Below are positions 30,100 through 40,900 of a stretch of DNA of 64,000 nt, in pieces. Numbering within the stretch: position 1 is the first letter of the stretch; every line of letters starts with the position of its first letter. The notes under the pieces are model-generated. The model was given only the letters and a program-made list of their open reading frames with translations, did not search any database and had not been told where the DNA came from. This DNA comes from Pomphorhynchus laevis (taxonomy: Eukaryota > Acanthocephala > Palaeacanthocephala > Echinorhynchida > Pomphorhynchidae), in assembly GCA_012934845.2 (NCBI GenBank), contig WNNJ02000211.1, forward strand, positions 62,001-126,000, in the 5' to 3' direction. The position numbers and the translations under genes were made by a program.

Positions 30100-32850
30100 A
30101 TTACCCCGACATTATTCCTCGAATTGAAAAATGTCTATATTCAGATATAGACGATGCTCTGGTCTTAATTCTAGAATACCAGTTATTTATAATAGATGGT
30201 AGTAACCGCCGTGGCGGTGGAATGGTCTTTTATGTTCGAGAAAATATGTCGTAATCAACTATTAAACAAATTGACAAACACAGCAGTGTTGAACATTTAC
30301 TGTGCAGACTATAAACGCGATCTGTCTCGAACAGTGCTATTTGTCTAGTCTACGGTGCTACAACGGCACCGTCTTGCATGCTGCTGAAATTCTTAGTCAT
30401 CTTGGTGGAGTCAGAAATTGTTTATCATTAGGATATTTTAATCTCTCCGATACAAATTAAGATGAGTTCATGACAACTTCTACAGATAGGAATGCTCAGG
30501 AATTAATCGAATGCCTTTGTGCTCTGGTTTTAATTCAACATATACGCCAGCCTACAAGATATTCAAAGACGGCGCAATCTCTTCTCGGTGCGGCAATGAC
30601 GTCTCACAATTTCGATAACCAATATCTCTATTTTCCACCTAATATAGGCAGCAGCGATCATTGCGTATTAATTCTAACTCTAGACGCTTAACATGGACGA
30701 ATTGTTCCAAACCCACCAAGCCGCAATGTATGGAAGGCAGACTTTTCTGCTTTAAACGATGGTTTGCGAAGTACTTGTTTCCCTTCACCTAAAGTTGTTA
30801 GTGTATATGCAGCCTGGTCGGTTTTATAAAATCACCAATACAATACTTAATCCTTTGTGCCATTCTAAAAAATTTAGTTCCGTCATGGTTTGGCCAAGAA
30901 TTGATTGGTTTATTAAGATATTGTGACGTAGAGTGGAAAAGTTTTCGCATTACCTCAGCAAACAAAAACACCTTTAAAATACTAAGTAATCTCTGTACTC
31001 ATATTAAGAGTCAGAAACATTGTGAATATGTATGTTCTCAAACATTGTCAAATAAGCAACTATTCGCGTACATAAACAAATCGATGACCATTTGTTTCAA
31101 CCTTCAAGCTTTAATTAATAAGACTGGTGATTAAATCACATTAGATAGAGACAGAGCCACTTTACTAGCCACATTTTTCGATAAAGCTTTCACCAATTAA
31201 GAAAAATTTAAGGTTGATGAAACTGAGGAGCGTAAGCCTACGATAAATTTCTAGGAATACATTTTTCTCACTGCATGACGTTTTATGCGAACTGCTCAGT
31301 TGCTCAGTTTGAAACAATATTCATCCCCAGAACCAGACAATGTTCCTGCATTATTCCTAAAACATAGTGCAACACATTGGCTGAACTATTGTACATTATA
31401 TTTTGTACTTCGCTGTTGTTTGGCGTAGTTCTTACTAATTTGTATATCTCTATAATGAAGATATTATTCAATAAAGAAGATCCGTCTTTATGCAAAGATA
31501 CCGAGCAATTTCCTTAACCAGCATCCCTTGCAAAATATTTAAACGAATTCTAGCTCAACTTATAAAACATGACATAACAAATTAGGCACTACTGAGTGAA
31601 ACACAACATGGTTTTTGATCAAAGTGATAGATTGCGACAATTTACTATCTTTAATGCATTCGTGAGTATGTAGTCAGGATTGTGGTTTGCTGGTCGATGT
31701 AATATTATTTTTTCTCAGCCTTTCGATAAAGTTTGTCATCGCACAATTATTTATAAGCTTCGATATCTTGATATCAACCCTTTAGCCATCCAGTGGATTA
31801 AAGCGTACCCACTCAAAGAGTTTTCTATCTAAGGCTAGGTACCGCTTTCTCATATAAAATATATCTTAGATTTGGTGCAGGACAAAGTTTGGTCCTTAGT
31901 TCTTTACTCGTATAATTGTACAAAAATGGCCTATCGTGTCATATCTGATCAAATTTATTACTTTATGCATATGATGTAAAGATGCCGAGTGAAATTAAAT
32001 CTAAAGGCGTTGTACATATTCATCAGAAGATCATATCTCAATATGTATGTGGGCTGAATCAAAGCATATGTTTGTTAATCCAGCCAAATGTGCACATTTA
32101 TCTATCGTCAAGAATTATGGATAAATGTATGCATTGTTCAAACTGATCTTAAAAGCATTGTTATGCAAATAAAGTTCACACATCTTGTTCGCGTATGATG
32201 GGTATGATTTGAGGTTCTTTCTTGTTGCTAACTCCAATATTTTTAGAAATGTTTACTTACCATACATTCTACCTTGAATCGAATACGCCTATCCTCCTTC
32301 ACAACCGATGACTAAACACGAGATAAACTTACTTGATAGCATTCTAAGAAAAAGTTCTTGACGTGTAACTGGCTTGCGAAATATGTTCTACCAAGAACAA
32401 TAAAGTGTACTCAATCTTCATCCTCTGTTCATTCGAAATAGACGTCTAGATGTCATCACTATTTACAAGATAGTTTAATGGGTTTGGTGAAAGTGATTTT
32501 GTAATGTCTTTTCGATGTATTAACAACAGAACTAATGGTTATCCAATAAAATTATATTAACCTCGCATTAGAACATGAATATCTCAGCAGTCCTTCTTTT
32601 TTGAGCAATTACTGACTGGAATAATATACAATCAGAAATGTTCAAATGTTCAAATATAAAGGCATTCAAAAATCTCATTTTTCATTGCAAGAACTTGTCT
32701 CGTTGATAGACAGCACTTAAATTTGATGTCATTTGATTAGACCCCTAATTGAATTGTATAATGGAATACCGGATACAACCAGAGTACAACTGCCTACCAC
32801 TATCAACAATCCTTTCATAATGAAGACGATTTAATATTTATTTCTTTTTA
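30100..32850 (+). mobile_element. decayed CR1/Jockey-like LINE (LINE-E)
   Basis: Endonuclease remnants: RRGGGMVFYVREN (about 30205-30255) and the frame 30470-30691 with HIRQPTRYS and GSSDHCVL (the SDH motif). RT remnants from 31310: SSPEPDNVPALFLK, RAISLTSIPCKIFKRIL, a motif A with PFDKVCH and a motif C that reads YAYD in place of YADD. Many stops and frameshifts; inactive. Confidence 0.75.
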
Positions 32851-33024
32851 TGGGGCTGCTAGGTGCCAGTCGATTAAGTATTAAGTTGGCACCTATTGCC
32901 AATTAGCCTCTTCGCGAAGCGGCCCAGGCAATGTATGGTCGACATTCGTCAATCAACGGCTAAATAATTGGCCGGCTTGCATCAGCCATAGAGATAGTTC
33001 TTCATAGACTATCTCAGATCCTTC

Positions 33025-33296
33025 CTATGACTCCAACGGCGAATTGGACATTAGATAAAAAGGTGGAAGAGAGTCATGACGGTCTGTTTCCTTACAGTAG
33101 CGATGCTGGATCATCAAAGGATATCGGGAACGGAATATAGCCGAACAAGCAAAATCACTAGAATGACTCCAACGGCATATTGGACAATGGACGAAAAGGC
33201 AGAAGAGTCTCGGAGACCTGTTTCCTTACAGTAGCAATGTTGGATCATCAAATAATATCGGAAACCAAAGATAACCGAACAAACAAAATCAAGATT
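33025..33296. repeat. tandem duplication, about 137 bp period
   Basis: ATGACTCCAACGGC begins two adjacent units (33025-33163 and 33164-33296) that share CTGTTTCCTTACAGTAGC, TGGATCATCAAA and GCCGAACAA/ACCGAACAA landmarks at roughly 80 per cent identity. The repeat lies just past the 3' end of the gypsy element and might be part of its LTR or untranslated region. The preceding 32850-33020 is rich in short inverted repeats such as AGGTGCCA...TGGCACCT. Confidence 0.75.
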
Positions 33297-33479
33297 TGTT
33301 TTCGTAACAATTTGTGCATAACCAACACCATGTGTGAACATAAGGATCCATATATGTACATAACATCAGGATTCTCTCAGTCAAAGATCAATGATCGATT
33401 TTGTAATCTTTTCATCTGATCTGGAACGTTATGTTTTGGATACTCGTGTAAAGAGAGGGACTGAGTAATCTTTTCACGG

Positions 33480-34069
33480 GGCCAGGTGCTCCAGGGACAC
33501 GACAGTCTTTGACCCATCGGATCTTTCTAAACGCGCTGTTTTAGCATTGCTTTCCTCGAGCCTCACAATTTCATTTTTTCATCATATTTGCTCGACGTAT
33601 TGTGTCGCTTCAGCACGGCTAAATCCGGATTCAGAAGCCATTGTGGAACATTGTTATTCGAGCTTGTTCATCTTTCAAACTTGAAGAATCGTTCGTGTAG
33701 CGTGCAATTTGTGGCCACACACAACAATGATCGTATCGAATGAAGAGCAACAGGTTGACATTGCTGCCACCGCGTGATATCGAGCTTTCGTATTGTTACA
33801 GCAAGTTCGATCTTTCTCCAAATAGTATCGTTCGCACGCTCTACTTGAGAATTTCTTGTCGGGTTGTACGGACTCGAATGGCTTAGTGCGATCCCATGTC
33901 GTAAAAGAAAAGACTTAAAATTTCTGGCTATGAAGGCGGCCCCTTGATCGCAATGTTCACACTCCGGAAGACCGAATAAAAAAAGGCTATTCAGACATTG
34001 AATTACCGTGTCGGCAGACATATCACTACATGCGAACGCGAATGAATATCTCGAGAATTCGTCTATCAC
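33480..34069 (-). pseudogene. gypsy integrase catalytic core and C-terminal end
   Basis: The frame 34069-33668 contains IDEFSRYSFAF, HCDQGAAFIAR and NPTRNSQVERAN, carrying the D, D and E catalytic residues of the retroviral-type integrase. In another frame down to 33480 follows LERSDGSKTVVSLEHLAP, the usual gypsy integrase tail. Frameshifts separate the parts. Confidence 0.85.
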
Positions 34070-34623
34070 TGTGAGCAGGTCTCGGTTATTGTTGTGAGTA
34101 GGAAGGGGACCTTAAAAGTCCATGGAAATCCTTTTAAAAGGTCGGGTGGCTTTGATCATATGGGTTGGCTGTATCTTATGATATTGTGGCTTTAGCTTCC
34201 CACACGTTGGACAATTTGAAATAACTTAACGTATCTCGGAGATTGAGAATGGTAAATTCCTTGTTTTTACGAAGTGATACAACCTCGTTACGCCGGGGTG
34301 ACATTATGTATCATGAATTTCTCTCAATCTGATTAGATCGTTGGACGTACAGGCGGAACAGGTTATCCTGGATAACGCATCAGCAGTATGATTTTCGGAG
34401 CATGGACGATAAGCTATATCGATGAGAATGCAGCTAGTTCCATCCTCCACCGAGTTAACTTTTCGTTCTTGAGTTGGCTACGATGGCTCTTCTTGAAAAT
34501 GAAAGAAACGCTACGTGTGCCTGTTATTACACAGAAATGTTTTCTTAAAAGGTAATGTTGCCGTGATTTCAATGATTCGACGATAGCTACTGCTTCCTTT
34601 TCAATCGAAGAATACGTGCGGAC

Positions 34624-35559
34624 TTATGCCTGGAGAGTTTTCGAGGAAAAAGCGACGGGGCGATGCTCTTGTGACAGAACTGCTCCTATCGCGTGATTAG
34701 ATGCATCTGTTTCTACAGTGAGCAACTTGGTAGGATATATTGTTATAAGTACCGCATTCATAACATCACGGCGCATGCCTTGAAAGGTGCTGGCCGCTTC
34801 GCGCTGCAACGGAAACGATTGGCATTCGATTAAGGGTCGGATGCGTTTGGAATAATTCTTTATCCATCTTGAATACTGTGCTAGAATCCCTAACAGTCTT
34901 TTCATCTCTCTTTAACAGGTTGGTTCCGTCATGTCTTGTAGTGGCTTAGTACAGGCTGGATCTGGGCGAAGTTGATTGTGTTCGATTACATAGCCGAGTA
35001 TGCTAAGGCGAAGAACATATTTTTTGCACTTTTCGTCATTCAGAGTTATATTGTATTTCCGGATAGCTTTCGATAGTTTATCCAAGTTATAGTCATGATC
35101 CGAAGCAGAATGGCCGCATACCAGCAAGTCGTTAAGATAGGCAAAAGTAACATCTAGCTTTTCTGTTAGAATAACCTGGTCAATCACACGCTGGAACACA
35201 GCTGGAGCATTCATAAGTCCAAAATGAAGTCGTTTAAACTGATATAATGCTCCATTGGCTTTGAACGCTGTAAATTGGCGATCGGCCGGTTGGAGTCCCA
35301 ATTGATGATATGTCGCTTAAAAGTCGAATTTACTATAGACTCTGTATCGTGCGATTTGCTCTACGATCGTATCGATGCGCTGTAGAGGGTAAGCGTCGAT
35401 CAGCGTAAATTTATTAATGTTTGTGGAGTAATCAACAATTAGCCGCGGCCTGCCGCTATCACTATTGACCACGATGACTTGTGCCCTCCATGGTACCTGA
35501 CACCTCTCAATTATCCCTTCCTTCAACATTCTCAAAATTTCTGATTTAATTATCTTCAT
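34624..35559 (-). pseudogene. gypsy reverse transcriptase and RNase H
   Basis: Three frames: 35559-35317 (EGIIERCQVPWRAQVIVV, PRLIVDYSTNIN, YSKFDF), 35301-34912 (FKRLHFGLMNAPAVFQR and motif C) and 34905-34624 (LLGILAQYSRWIKNYS, VETDASNHAIGAVLSQ of RNase H). Motif C reads FAYLNDLLV; the family has YLDD or YVDD, so a catalytic aspartate is replaced by asparagine. The enzyme would be inactive even if the frame breaks were ignored. Confidence 0.88.
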
Positions 35560-35637
35560 ATGATGCGGTGCATAGCGTATGGACTTTACCGTAACTGCGT
35601 GGCAGTCGGTTGTCAGGGACGAAAACGGAGAAACTGT

Positions 35638-35980
35638 CTAAACCTTGATAGTACAAACAGCTCCTATAGACAGCGGCGGCCTACCTCCGCGAAATTTCAT
35701 AATGGATGATTCATGACTTGAGAGAAATGAATGTCCCAGAATTACGCCACAGCATAAATTAATGAGATACAAAAAGCGGGCCAACTTATATACTGCTTTC
35801 TTGATAGATATATCAGCTACACAGCAGAAACGTATAGCAGATCCGTAGTCACTAGACGCCATATACACTTTATGCGTGTAGGGACATCGTCGTAACTTCA
35901 AGCGTAAAGCCACGGCAGAGTCAATTAAGTTTTTACCGCGCCCCGTATCTATCAATGCCATCACGTGACAATTATTAATG
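35638..35980 (-). pseudogene. gypsy aspartic protease
   Basis: VMALIDTGRGKNLID contains the DTG active site, followed by LGHSFLSS, the second flap-side motif of retropepsins. The N-terminal residues of the open frame (MPFRHHNDSSV) come from the inserted hammerhead repeat, not from the protease. Reading across the insertion, VRIN joins NCHVMALIDTG in frame, which shows where the insertion landed. Confidence 0.8.
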
Positions 35981-36050
35981 CCAGTCCTCCTCTGCATCCA
36001 GTAGTGGGAGGGATCTGGCACTGATGAGTCATTGTGATGACGAAACGGCA
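35979..36050 (+). ncRNA. hammerhead ribozyme, first unit, lacking its 5' stem III strand
   Basis: It begins at TGCCAG, the base after the cleavage site, and contains CTGGCA, CTGATGA (36021-36027), the GTCAT/ATGAC stem and GAAA (36042-36045). The GCCGTC that would precede it is absent because the insertion starts here. It is the expected 5' end of a cleaved transcript. Confidence 0.8.
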
Positions 36051-36275
36051 TTCGTCATTCTTTCGCGTCTGGCTTACATGTTTTACAAGAAATTCACGCG
36101 GAATGGTCTCACTCTCCTTAAATAAAAGTTAGCCGATATTAAAGAGATCTGCGCTGGCATTTGCCAGTGCTTTTGCTAATGATCCTTTTTGGTGAAGTTG
36201 TAGTACTGATTTAGTACACTATGATGTTACTAGAAAATTTTCTAGTACATCATTCACATTGATTCATTCATTGAT

Positions 36276-36353
36276 TGCCGTCTGCCAGTCCTCCTCTGCA
36301 TCCAGTAGTGGGAGGGATCTGGCACTGATGAGTCATTGTGATGACGAAACGGC
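36276..36353 (+). ncRNA. type III hammerhead ribozyme, second unit
   Basis: All elements are visible. GCCG (36276-36279) pairs with CGGC (36349-36352) for stem III; TC ends at the cleavage site, 36281. TGCCAG (36282-36287) pairs with CTGGCA (36318-36323) for stem I; CTGATGA is at 36324-36330; GTCAT-TGTG-ATGAC (36331-36344) is stem II and GAAA is at 36345-36348. Every stem is perfect and the core is consensus, so activity is likely. Confidence 0.92.
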
Positions 36354-36580
36354 ATTCGTCATTCTTTCGCGTCTAGCTTACATGTTTTACAAGAAATTCA
36401 CGCGGAATGGTCTCACTCTCCTTAAATATAAGTTAGCCGATATAAAAGAGACCTGCGCTGACATTTGCCAGTGCTTTTGCTAATGATCCTTTTTGGTGAA
36501 GCTGTAGTACTGATTTAGTACACTATGATGTTACTAGAAAATTTTCTAGTACATCATTCACATTGATTCATTCATTGATT

Positions 36581-36658
36581 GCCGTCTGCCAGTCCTCCTC
36601 TGCATCCAGTAGTGGGAGGGATCTGGCACTGATGAGTCATTGTGATGACGAAACGGCA
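36581..36658 (+). ncRNA. type III hammerhead ribozyme, third unit
   Basis: Same layout: cleavage after 36586, CTGATGA at 36629-36635, GAAA at 36650-36653, and stems I, II and III identical to the second unit. The distance between the second and third cleavage sites is 305 bp, the unit length. Confidence 0.92.
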
Positions 36659-36688
36659 TTTGTCATTCTTTCGATTCATTCATTGATT

Positions 36689-36766
36689 GCCGTCTGCCAG
36701 TCCTCCTCTGCATCCAGTAGTGGGAGGGATCTGGCACTGATGAGTCATTGCGATGACGAAACGGCA
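36689..36766 (+). ncRNA. type III hammerhead ribozyme, fourth unit
   Basis: Cleavage after 36694, CTGATGA at 36737-36743, GAAA at 36758-36761. The stem II loop is TGCG instead of TGTG; all stems are kept. It lies only 108 bp after the third site because about 197 bp of the unit are deleted between them. Confidence 0.92.
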
Positions 36767-36879
36767 TTCGTCATTCTTTCGCGTCTGGCTTACATGTTTT
36801 ACAAAAAAAATATTAATGCGTACTTGAATTTTTGCATGGGCTATATCATCGGATATTGTGGTAGATAATGAGAGCGTAG

Positions 36880-37130
36880 CTACAGATGAAAATTGATCAG
36901 TCGATTCTGTAGTTGTAGCGGCAGAACGAGATAGAGCAGCAGGATCTGACCACCAGACAATCGAAAAATGGCCGATATTATTGCATTTTCGACAGTGTGC
37001 AAGCCTGGCAGGACATTTACTTCGTAAGTGTCTTTCACGATAACAGAAGAAGCATGCTGATTTTGAATACGATACTGCGGCACAGGATGACGAAGCCTCT
37101 CTTGTGACAATTTGATTTGAGAGTGATACA
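36880..37130 (-). pseudogene. gypsy nucleocapsid with two zinc knuckles
   Basis: In one minus-strand frame the sequence reads CFFCYRERHLRSKC, a CX2CX4HX4C knuckle, and then CRKCNNIGHFSIVW, a second knuckle whose last cysteine is tryptophan. The longest open frame over this region (37236-36880) is in a different register, so a frameshift separates it from the upstream gag. Confidence 0.75.
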
Positions 37131-37248
37131 CATGAATATCTGTCATTCGGTATGCTTCCGCGTTCAGCTGAGTCGATTCAAGTGTTCTGGTATTTTCAAC
37201 TGCCGCCAGCAATGTGAGTTGAGGCACTTCAAGCAATCGTTGTCTAAT

Positions 37249-37700
37249 CTAACCAGAACTTAGTCCTGATATTAAAGCGTCGCGGACGCACAAGCAGCGA
37301 TGCTCGTCTGCATTGACCTCTTTGAATTCGCAATTCTTTGCAAGTTGATCTAACGCTCGGACGAAATCGTCTATCGACTGATTCTGTAACTGTTTACAGG
37401 TGCTAAGCTGAAAACGTGCGAATACGTAGTTTCTTGTCTTCAAGTATAGGTCGTAGAGTCGTTTGAGAGCAAGAGCGTAATCATTGATTGTCAAAATGTA
37501 ATTGTAGACGTTAGGAGCAACGTGATTGATCAAGACATCCAGCTTATCGTTTTCCTTTGTCGGGAACCTTTGACAGATACTTTTCGAAACGCCGTTTCCA
37601 ATGTGTCCACGAGTTTTCCGATTCAGCTGTGTTGACTGGCGTTGTAAATATCTCTGGTTTAAAAAGCTTGTCCATGCCTGTCTGAGCTTCCAACAAAAGT
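37249..37700 (-). pseudogene. gypsy gag capsid region
   Basis: VYNYILTINDYALALKRLYD, FARFQLSTCKQLQNQSIDDF and VRDALISGLSS are typical of the capsid C-terminal part in gypsy elements. The open frame extends to 37881, but its first 60 residues are sequence from the neighbouring LINE, not gag. Confidence 0.75.
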
Positions 37701-37814
37701 TAAATAAACTGTAGTAAATGATAGGTCTATAATCTTTATTTAAATATCTAGAAATACATGGAAGTAATATCAAACACAAATATATAGTTATTACGAATAT
37801 AGTTATTTCCTTAT

Positions 37815-39010
37815 ACGGCAGGCTCTGTATAGTGTTCTCATCTCCCTCGACCTCTCCTCCGCCTTCGACATTGTCGATCACTCCGTCCTCCTTTCTAGCC
37901 TTCGTTATGATTACGGTTTTTCTTCCTCCTCCGTAGCATGGTTTGCCTCATATATATCCGACCGTTCTTTTCGCGTCTGTTCTAATCCATCATCCTTCCC
38001 TCCCATCCCTATTTTTTGCGGGGTCACACAATATTCAGTCCTGGGTCCCCTGCTTTTCTCTCTTCTGCTTGGCGATCTCTCTCCGTTTATCAAACCTTAC
38101 TCCTTTAACGTCATGCAATACACCGATGACATCTTCATCTATGATCATGCACCCGCACATCGCATACACGATATCGACATTTCTGCCTCCAATTGTATTT
38201 CTTCTATCTACAAACGTCTCTCCAATCTCCATCTCGTTCTAAACCCCGGCAAGTCCAAAATAATGTAGATCCTCCCCCGTAAACCAAACATACCCCCCCT
38301 GTATCTTTTACCTCATCAATCATCACCATAGTACACAATCTCACCTTCTTAGGCGTCCATTTCGATGATCACCTTTCCCTTAAACCCTTTGTCCGTGACA
38401 AGGTATACTGGTCTAACTTAATTCTCCGTGACATCCACCGTATCCATCCTCTTATCGATTTCCGTTCTTGTATGTCTCTTCTTTCATCGTTTCTCTTCCC
38501 TAAAATCGATTACTGCCTCAGCCTTTTCGCAAATTCTCCAAAATCCATCATCCTAACCCTACAACGAATAATCAACTCCGCCGTTCGAGTGCTCTTTCGT
38601 CTCCGTCGATTCGACCACACATTCACATATCTTGCACAACTCTACTGGCTCACCATCCACATCCGCATCAAACTCCGTCTTCTCGTAACGTCTCGTCTCA
38701 TCGATGTCGTCTCCCATTGTTCATCAACCTTCTTTTCTTAGACGACACTCGGCCCACCTCGCTATCGCTGAGTTCCCGTCATACCCTCTTACTCCACGTT
38801 CCCAATTACTCCAACAACTACGGTCTCCAATCCTTCGTCGCCGCCCCATTTGCATGGAATCAATTCATTCTCGACAACCGCCGCGCTCCCTCCTTTATCA
38901 CATTCAAACACCTCCTCTGTTCACACATTCTCGACACATGATTTACATTTTTGTTTCGTTGTGGTCATGTAAGCGTGCGCTGGCACGCATTTGCCACGTT
39001 AAAATAAATC
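37815..39010 (+). mobile_element. CR1-like LINE fragment (LINE-D), RT and C-terminal region
   Basis: Plus-strand readings: LISLDLSSAFDIVDHSVLLS (motif A), SVLGPLLFSLLLGDL (motif B), MQYTDDIFIY (motif C with the alanine replaced by T), then FPKIDYCLSLFANS, RLRRFDHTF and FAAPFAWNQF of the C-terminal region. It is C-rich on the coding strand. The reading is broken by a few frameshifts. Relatives: 46.1-46.4, 56.7-57.3 and 57.8-58.1 kb. Confidence 0.8.
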
Positions 39011-39502
39011 TTTTTTTTAAATAACATCAAACAGAAAATAGTAAAATATATAAATCAGCACAATAATATTAAAAATAAATTTAAAATCATTAGCGGAAAA
39101 TGTTTATGGATGGATAATAAATAATATACTTTGTATTAGAATAATATACTATATAATCAAATTTAATCAGAGGAAATACGTCCTTAGCACGTAGTTGGCC
39201 CCGCTGCTATGTTGGGTAGAGGAATTAGGGGGCCGAAACCTGATAGCATAGCAGTTCCTCATGATCACCTCTAATTCATAATCCTTATTATGATACAATG
39301 TCTGTTATTTATTAGCCAATTCATAAAAATGACTTTCATTTTAAATTTTAATTTTTTATTTTAACTTGATTTCAATTATAAAAAATCTTAAATTATTTAT
39401 TTTATTATTTAATTATTAAATTTTGATTTAGCATTATTATGTTTTGTCTATTTTATTATTATATTAAATACGTAGACTCAGTTAGCTGATTTGATTTATT
39501 CA
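39011..39502 (+). mobile_element. Naiad-type PLE copy N3, 3' end only
   Basis: AACATCAAACAGAAAATAGT onward matches the last coding codons of N4 and N5; the family 3' untranslated region follows and ends in ACGTAGACTCAGTTAGCTGATTT at 39471-39494. The copy is 5'-truncated to under 500 bp. Confidence 0.8.
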
Positions 39503-39699
39503 AAATGGCAAACTTATATTGTTCTTTACGTATGACTAGAACCGTTTATGGTGAGGAGATGGACTACATGCAATTATATCTTATAAAAATCGATTGTGCA
39601 ATATTAGTCGAACTTCGGAGACAAAGACGAGGATGTAGTACACAAATTCAAACAGTTTCACTGTGACTACTAAATGAATAATAATATAGAATGGTAAAA

Positions 39700-39990
39700 T
39701 TTAAAAAGAACTAATCACAGTCAGTAAAGGTAGATATGTCCTACGATGCCTTACTATCACAAACATAAGCTGCGACAACAACACCGCGTATACAAGATAC
39801 ACGATCGCACCGCAATAGGTAATAATTCGGAACGTGAACACTATCATCAGTAATGTAAGAATGTAACCAAGGCTCAAGGAGACAAAATACATCAAAATGA
39901 TACTTAGCTAAGGGACGTTTGAACATCATTAAAATGCGAATGAACATTCTTGACATTTGAATAAGTAATGAAGTAATTATGTAATTGTTT
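39700..39990 (-). pseudogene. LINE endonuclease N-terminal fragment
   Basis: The minus-strand frame 39956-39741 reads YHFDVFCLLEPWLHS, VPNYYLLRCDRV and RGVVVAAYV, the start of an AP-type LINE endonuclease (the usual pattern is LTETWL, LLRCDR and RGGGVA). The glutamate of the ETW motif is kept. No RT follows. Confidence 0.75.
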
Positions 39991-40259
39991 AATACTTCGC
40001 AAACTGCATCTAATGTTTGAAAATTTATTTTATTTTTACATGAATGTTTTTATTTCTGGTTTTATTTTTTTAAACCATAATTACTATAGCACCTAGTACT
40101 TGGATATTTGCATTTACATAAATATATATACATCATTTTTATTTTTATCTCATGTTTATATCATAAAAGAATTTATCTAAACTATTATTCTTAGACCACC
40201 TTGGAGCTAGTGCTTATACGGTAGCATCACAAAAGAAAACAGAGAAACTAAAATATTAA

Positions 40260-40900
40260 AAGTTGAGATTCACAGTACCTTCTGCATAAACATTAGTTTT
40301 GACTTAGTCCGCACTATTTCCATAGGAAGGTTATTCAATACCGTGGTAACTCTGTCCACCAGGCCTTTGAGTTCTTTCAACCGCCTGCAAACTCGATTAA
40401 TAGTAAATTCATGTTCTCGCGTGCGAGTTTCTGAGTTTCTGTCTGCCAAGGGAAAATAAAATGAATTGGACTTGTAGGATCATTAACAGCCTGTCATGTG
40501 ACAACAAGATCCTTCAATCTTCGTTTAAGAGACGGGCTTCATATTTAAGAGTGATAAACGGTCATAGTAGGGGAGGTCTCGTAAACCTGAAACACATTTG
40601 GTTACTTTTTTGATTACTCTCTATATCTGAAGATCTTCCTTTCTAGTTACTGGAGACGACAAGGAGCAATATATTATTATGTTTCCAGCATAAACGTTGA
40701 ACATGAATGGAAAGTTTTCTACTGTGAGACGGAAAAAGCATCTCATGATAACACCAAATATTCTCAAAGCCTTGGAACAAATCGCGTCAGTGTTCATTTT
40801 TGTTTTCAAGTTATTTGAAAGAATTATTCCCAAATCATTAATGTGGTCAACAAGAGATAATTTTTATACATTAAACAACATACGAGCATTAGCTTAAATA
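40260..40900 (-). mobile_element. CR1-like LINE 3' fragment
   Basis: The minus strand reads LGIILSNNLKTKMN, ALRIFGVIMRCF (RT thumb), GLRDLPYYDRLSLLNM and EFTINRVCRRLKEL, with VTTVLNNLPMEIV near the end. These are C-terminal landmarks of CR1/L2-type ORF2 proteins. The rest is missing. Confidence 0.75.

Larger units (their letters stand above)
35973..36819 (+). mobile_element. retrozyme-like array of type III hammerhead repeats with TSD
   Basis: About 830 bp (35981-36810) are inserted in the gypsy element, flanked by TATTAATGC at 35973-35981 and 36811-36819. The array has four units. The first starts at the predicted ribozyme cleavage site (TGCCAG), units 1 and 2 are 303-305 bp, unit 3 is an internally deleted 108 bp version and unit 4 is partial. 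The right end is an A-run before the duplication. There is no coding capacity. The arrangement fits reverse transcription and insertion of a self-cleaved multimeric RNA. Confidence 0.85.
33430..37700 (-). mobile_element. Ty3/gypsy-like LTR retrotransposon, decayed
   Basis: On the minus strand the order is gag, zinc knuckles, protease, RT, RNase H and integrase, diagnostic for Ty3/gypsy. No LTR pair could be recognised at either end. Frames are broken many times, and an array of hammerhead repeats interrupts it between the zinc knuckles and the protease. The gag end abuts a CR1-like LINE fragment. Confidence 0.85.

Noticed and set aside
36259-36868. Coding frames MIHSLIAVCQSSSASSSG repeated in tandem
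   Set aside because: They are translations of the hammerhead repeat units, not a protein with internal repeats.
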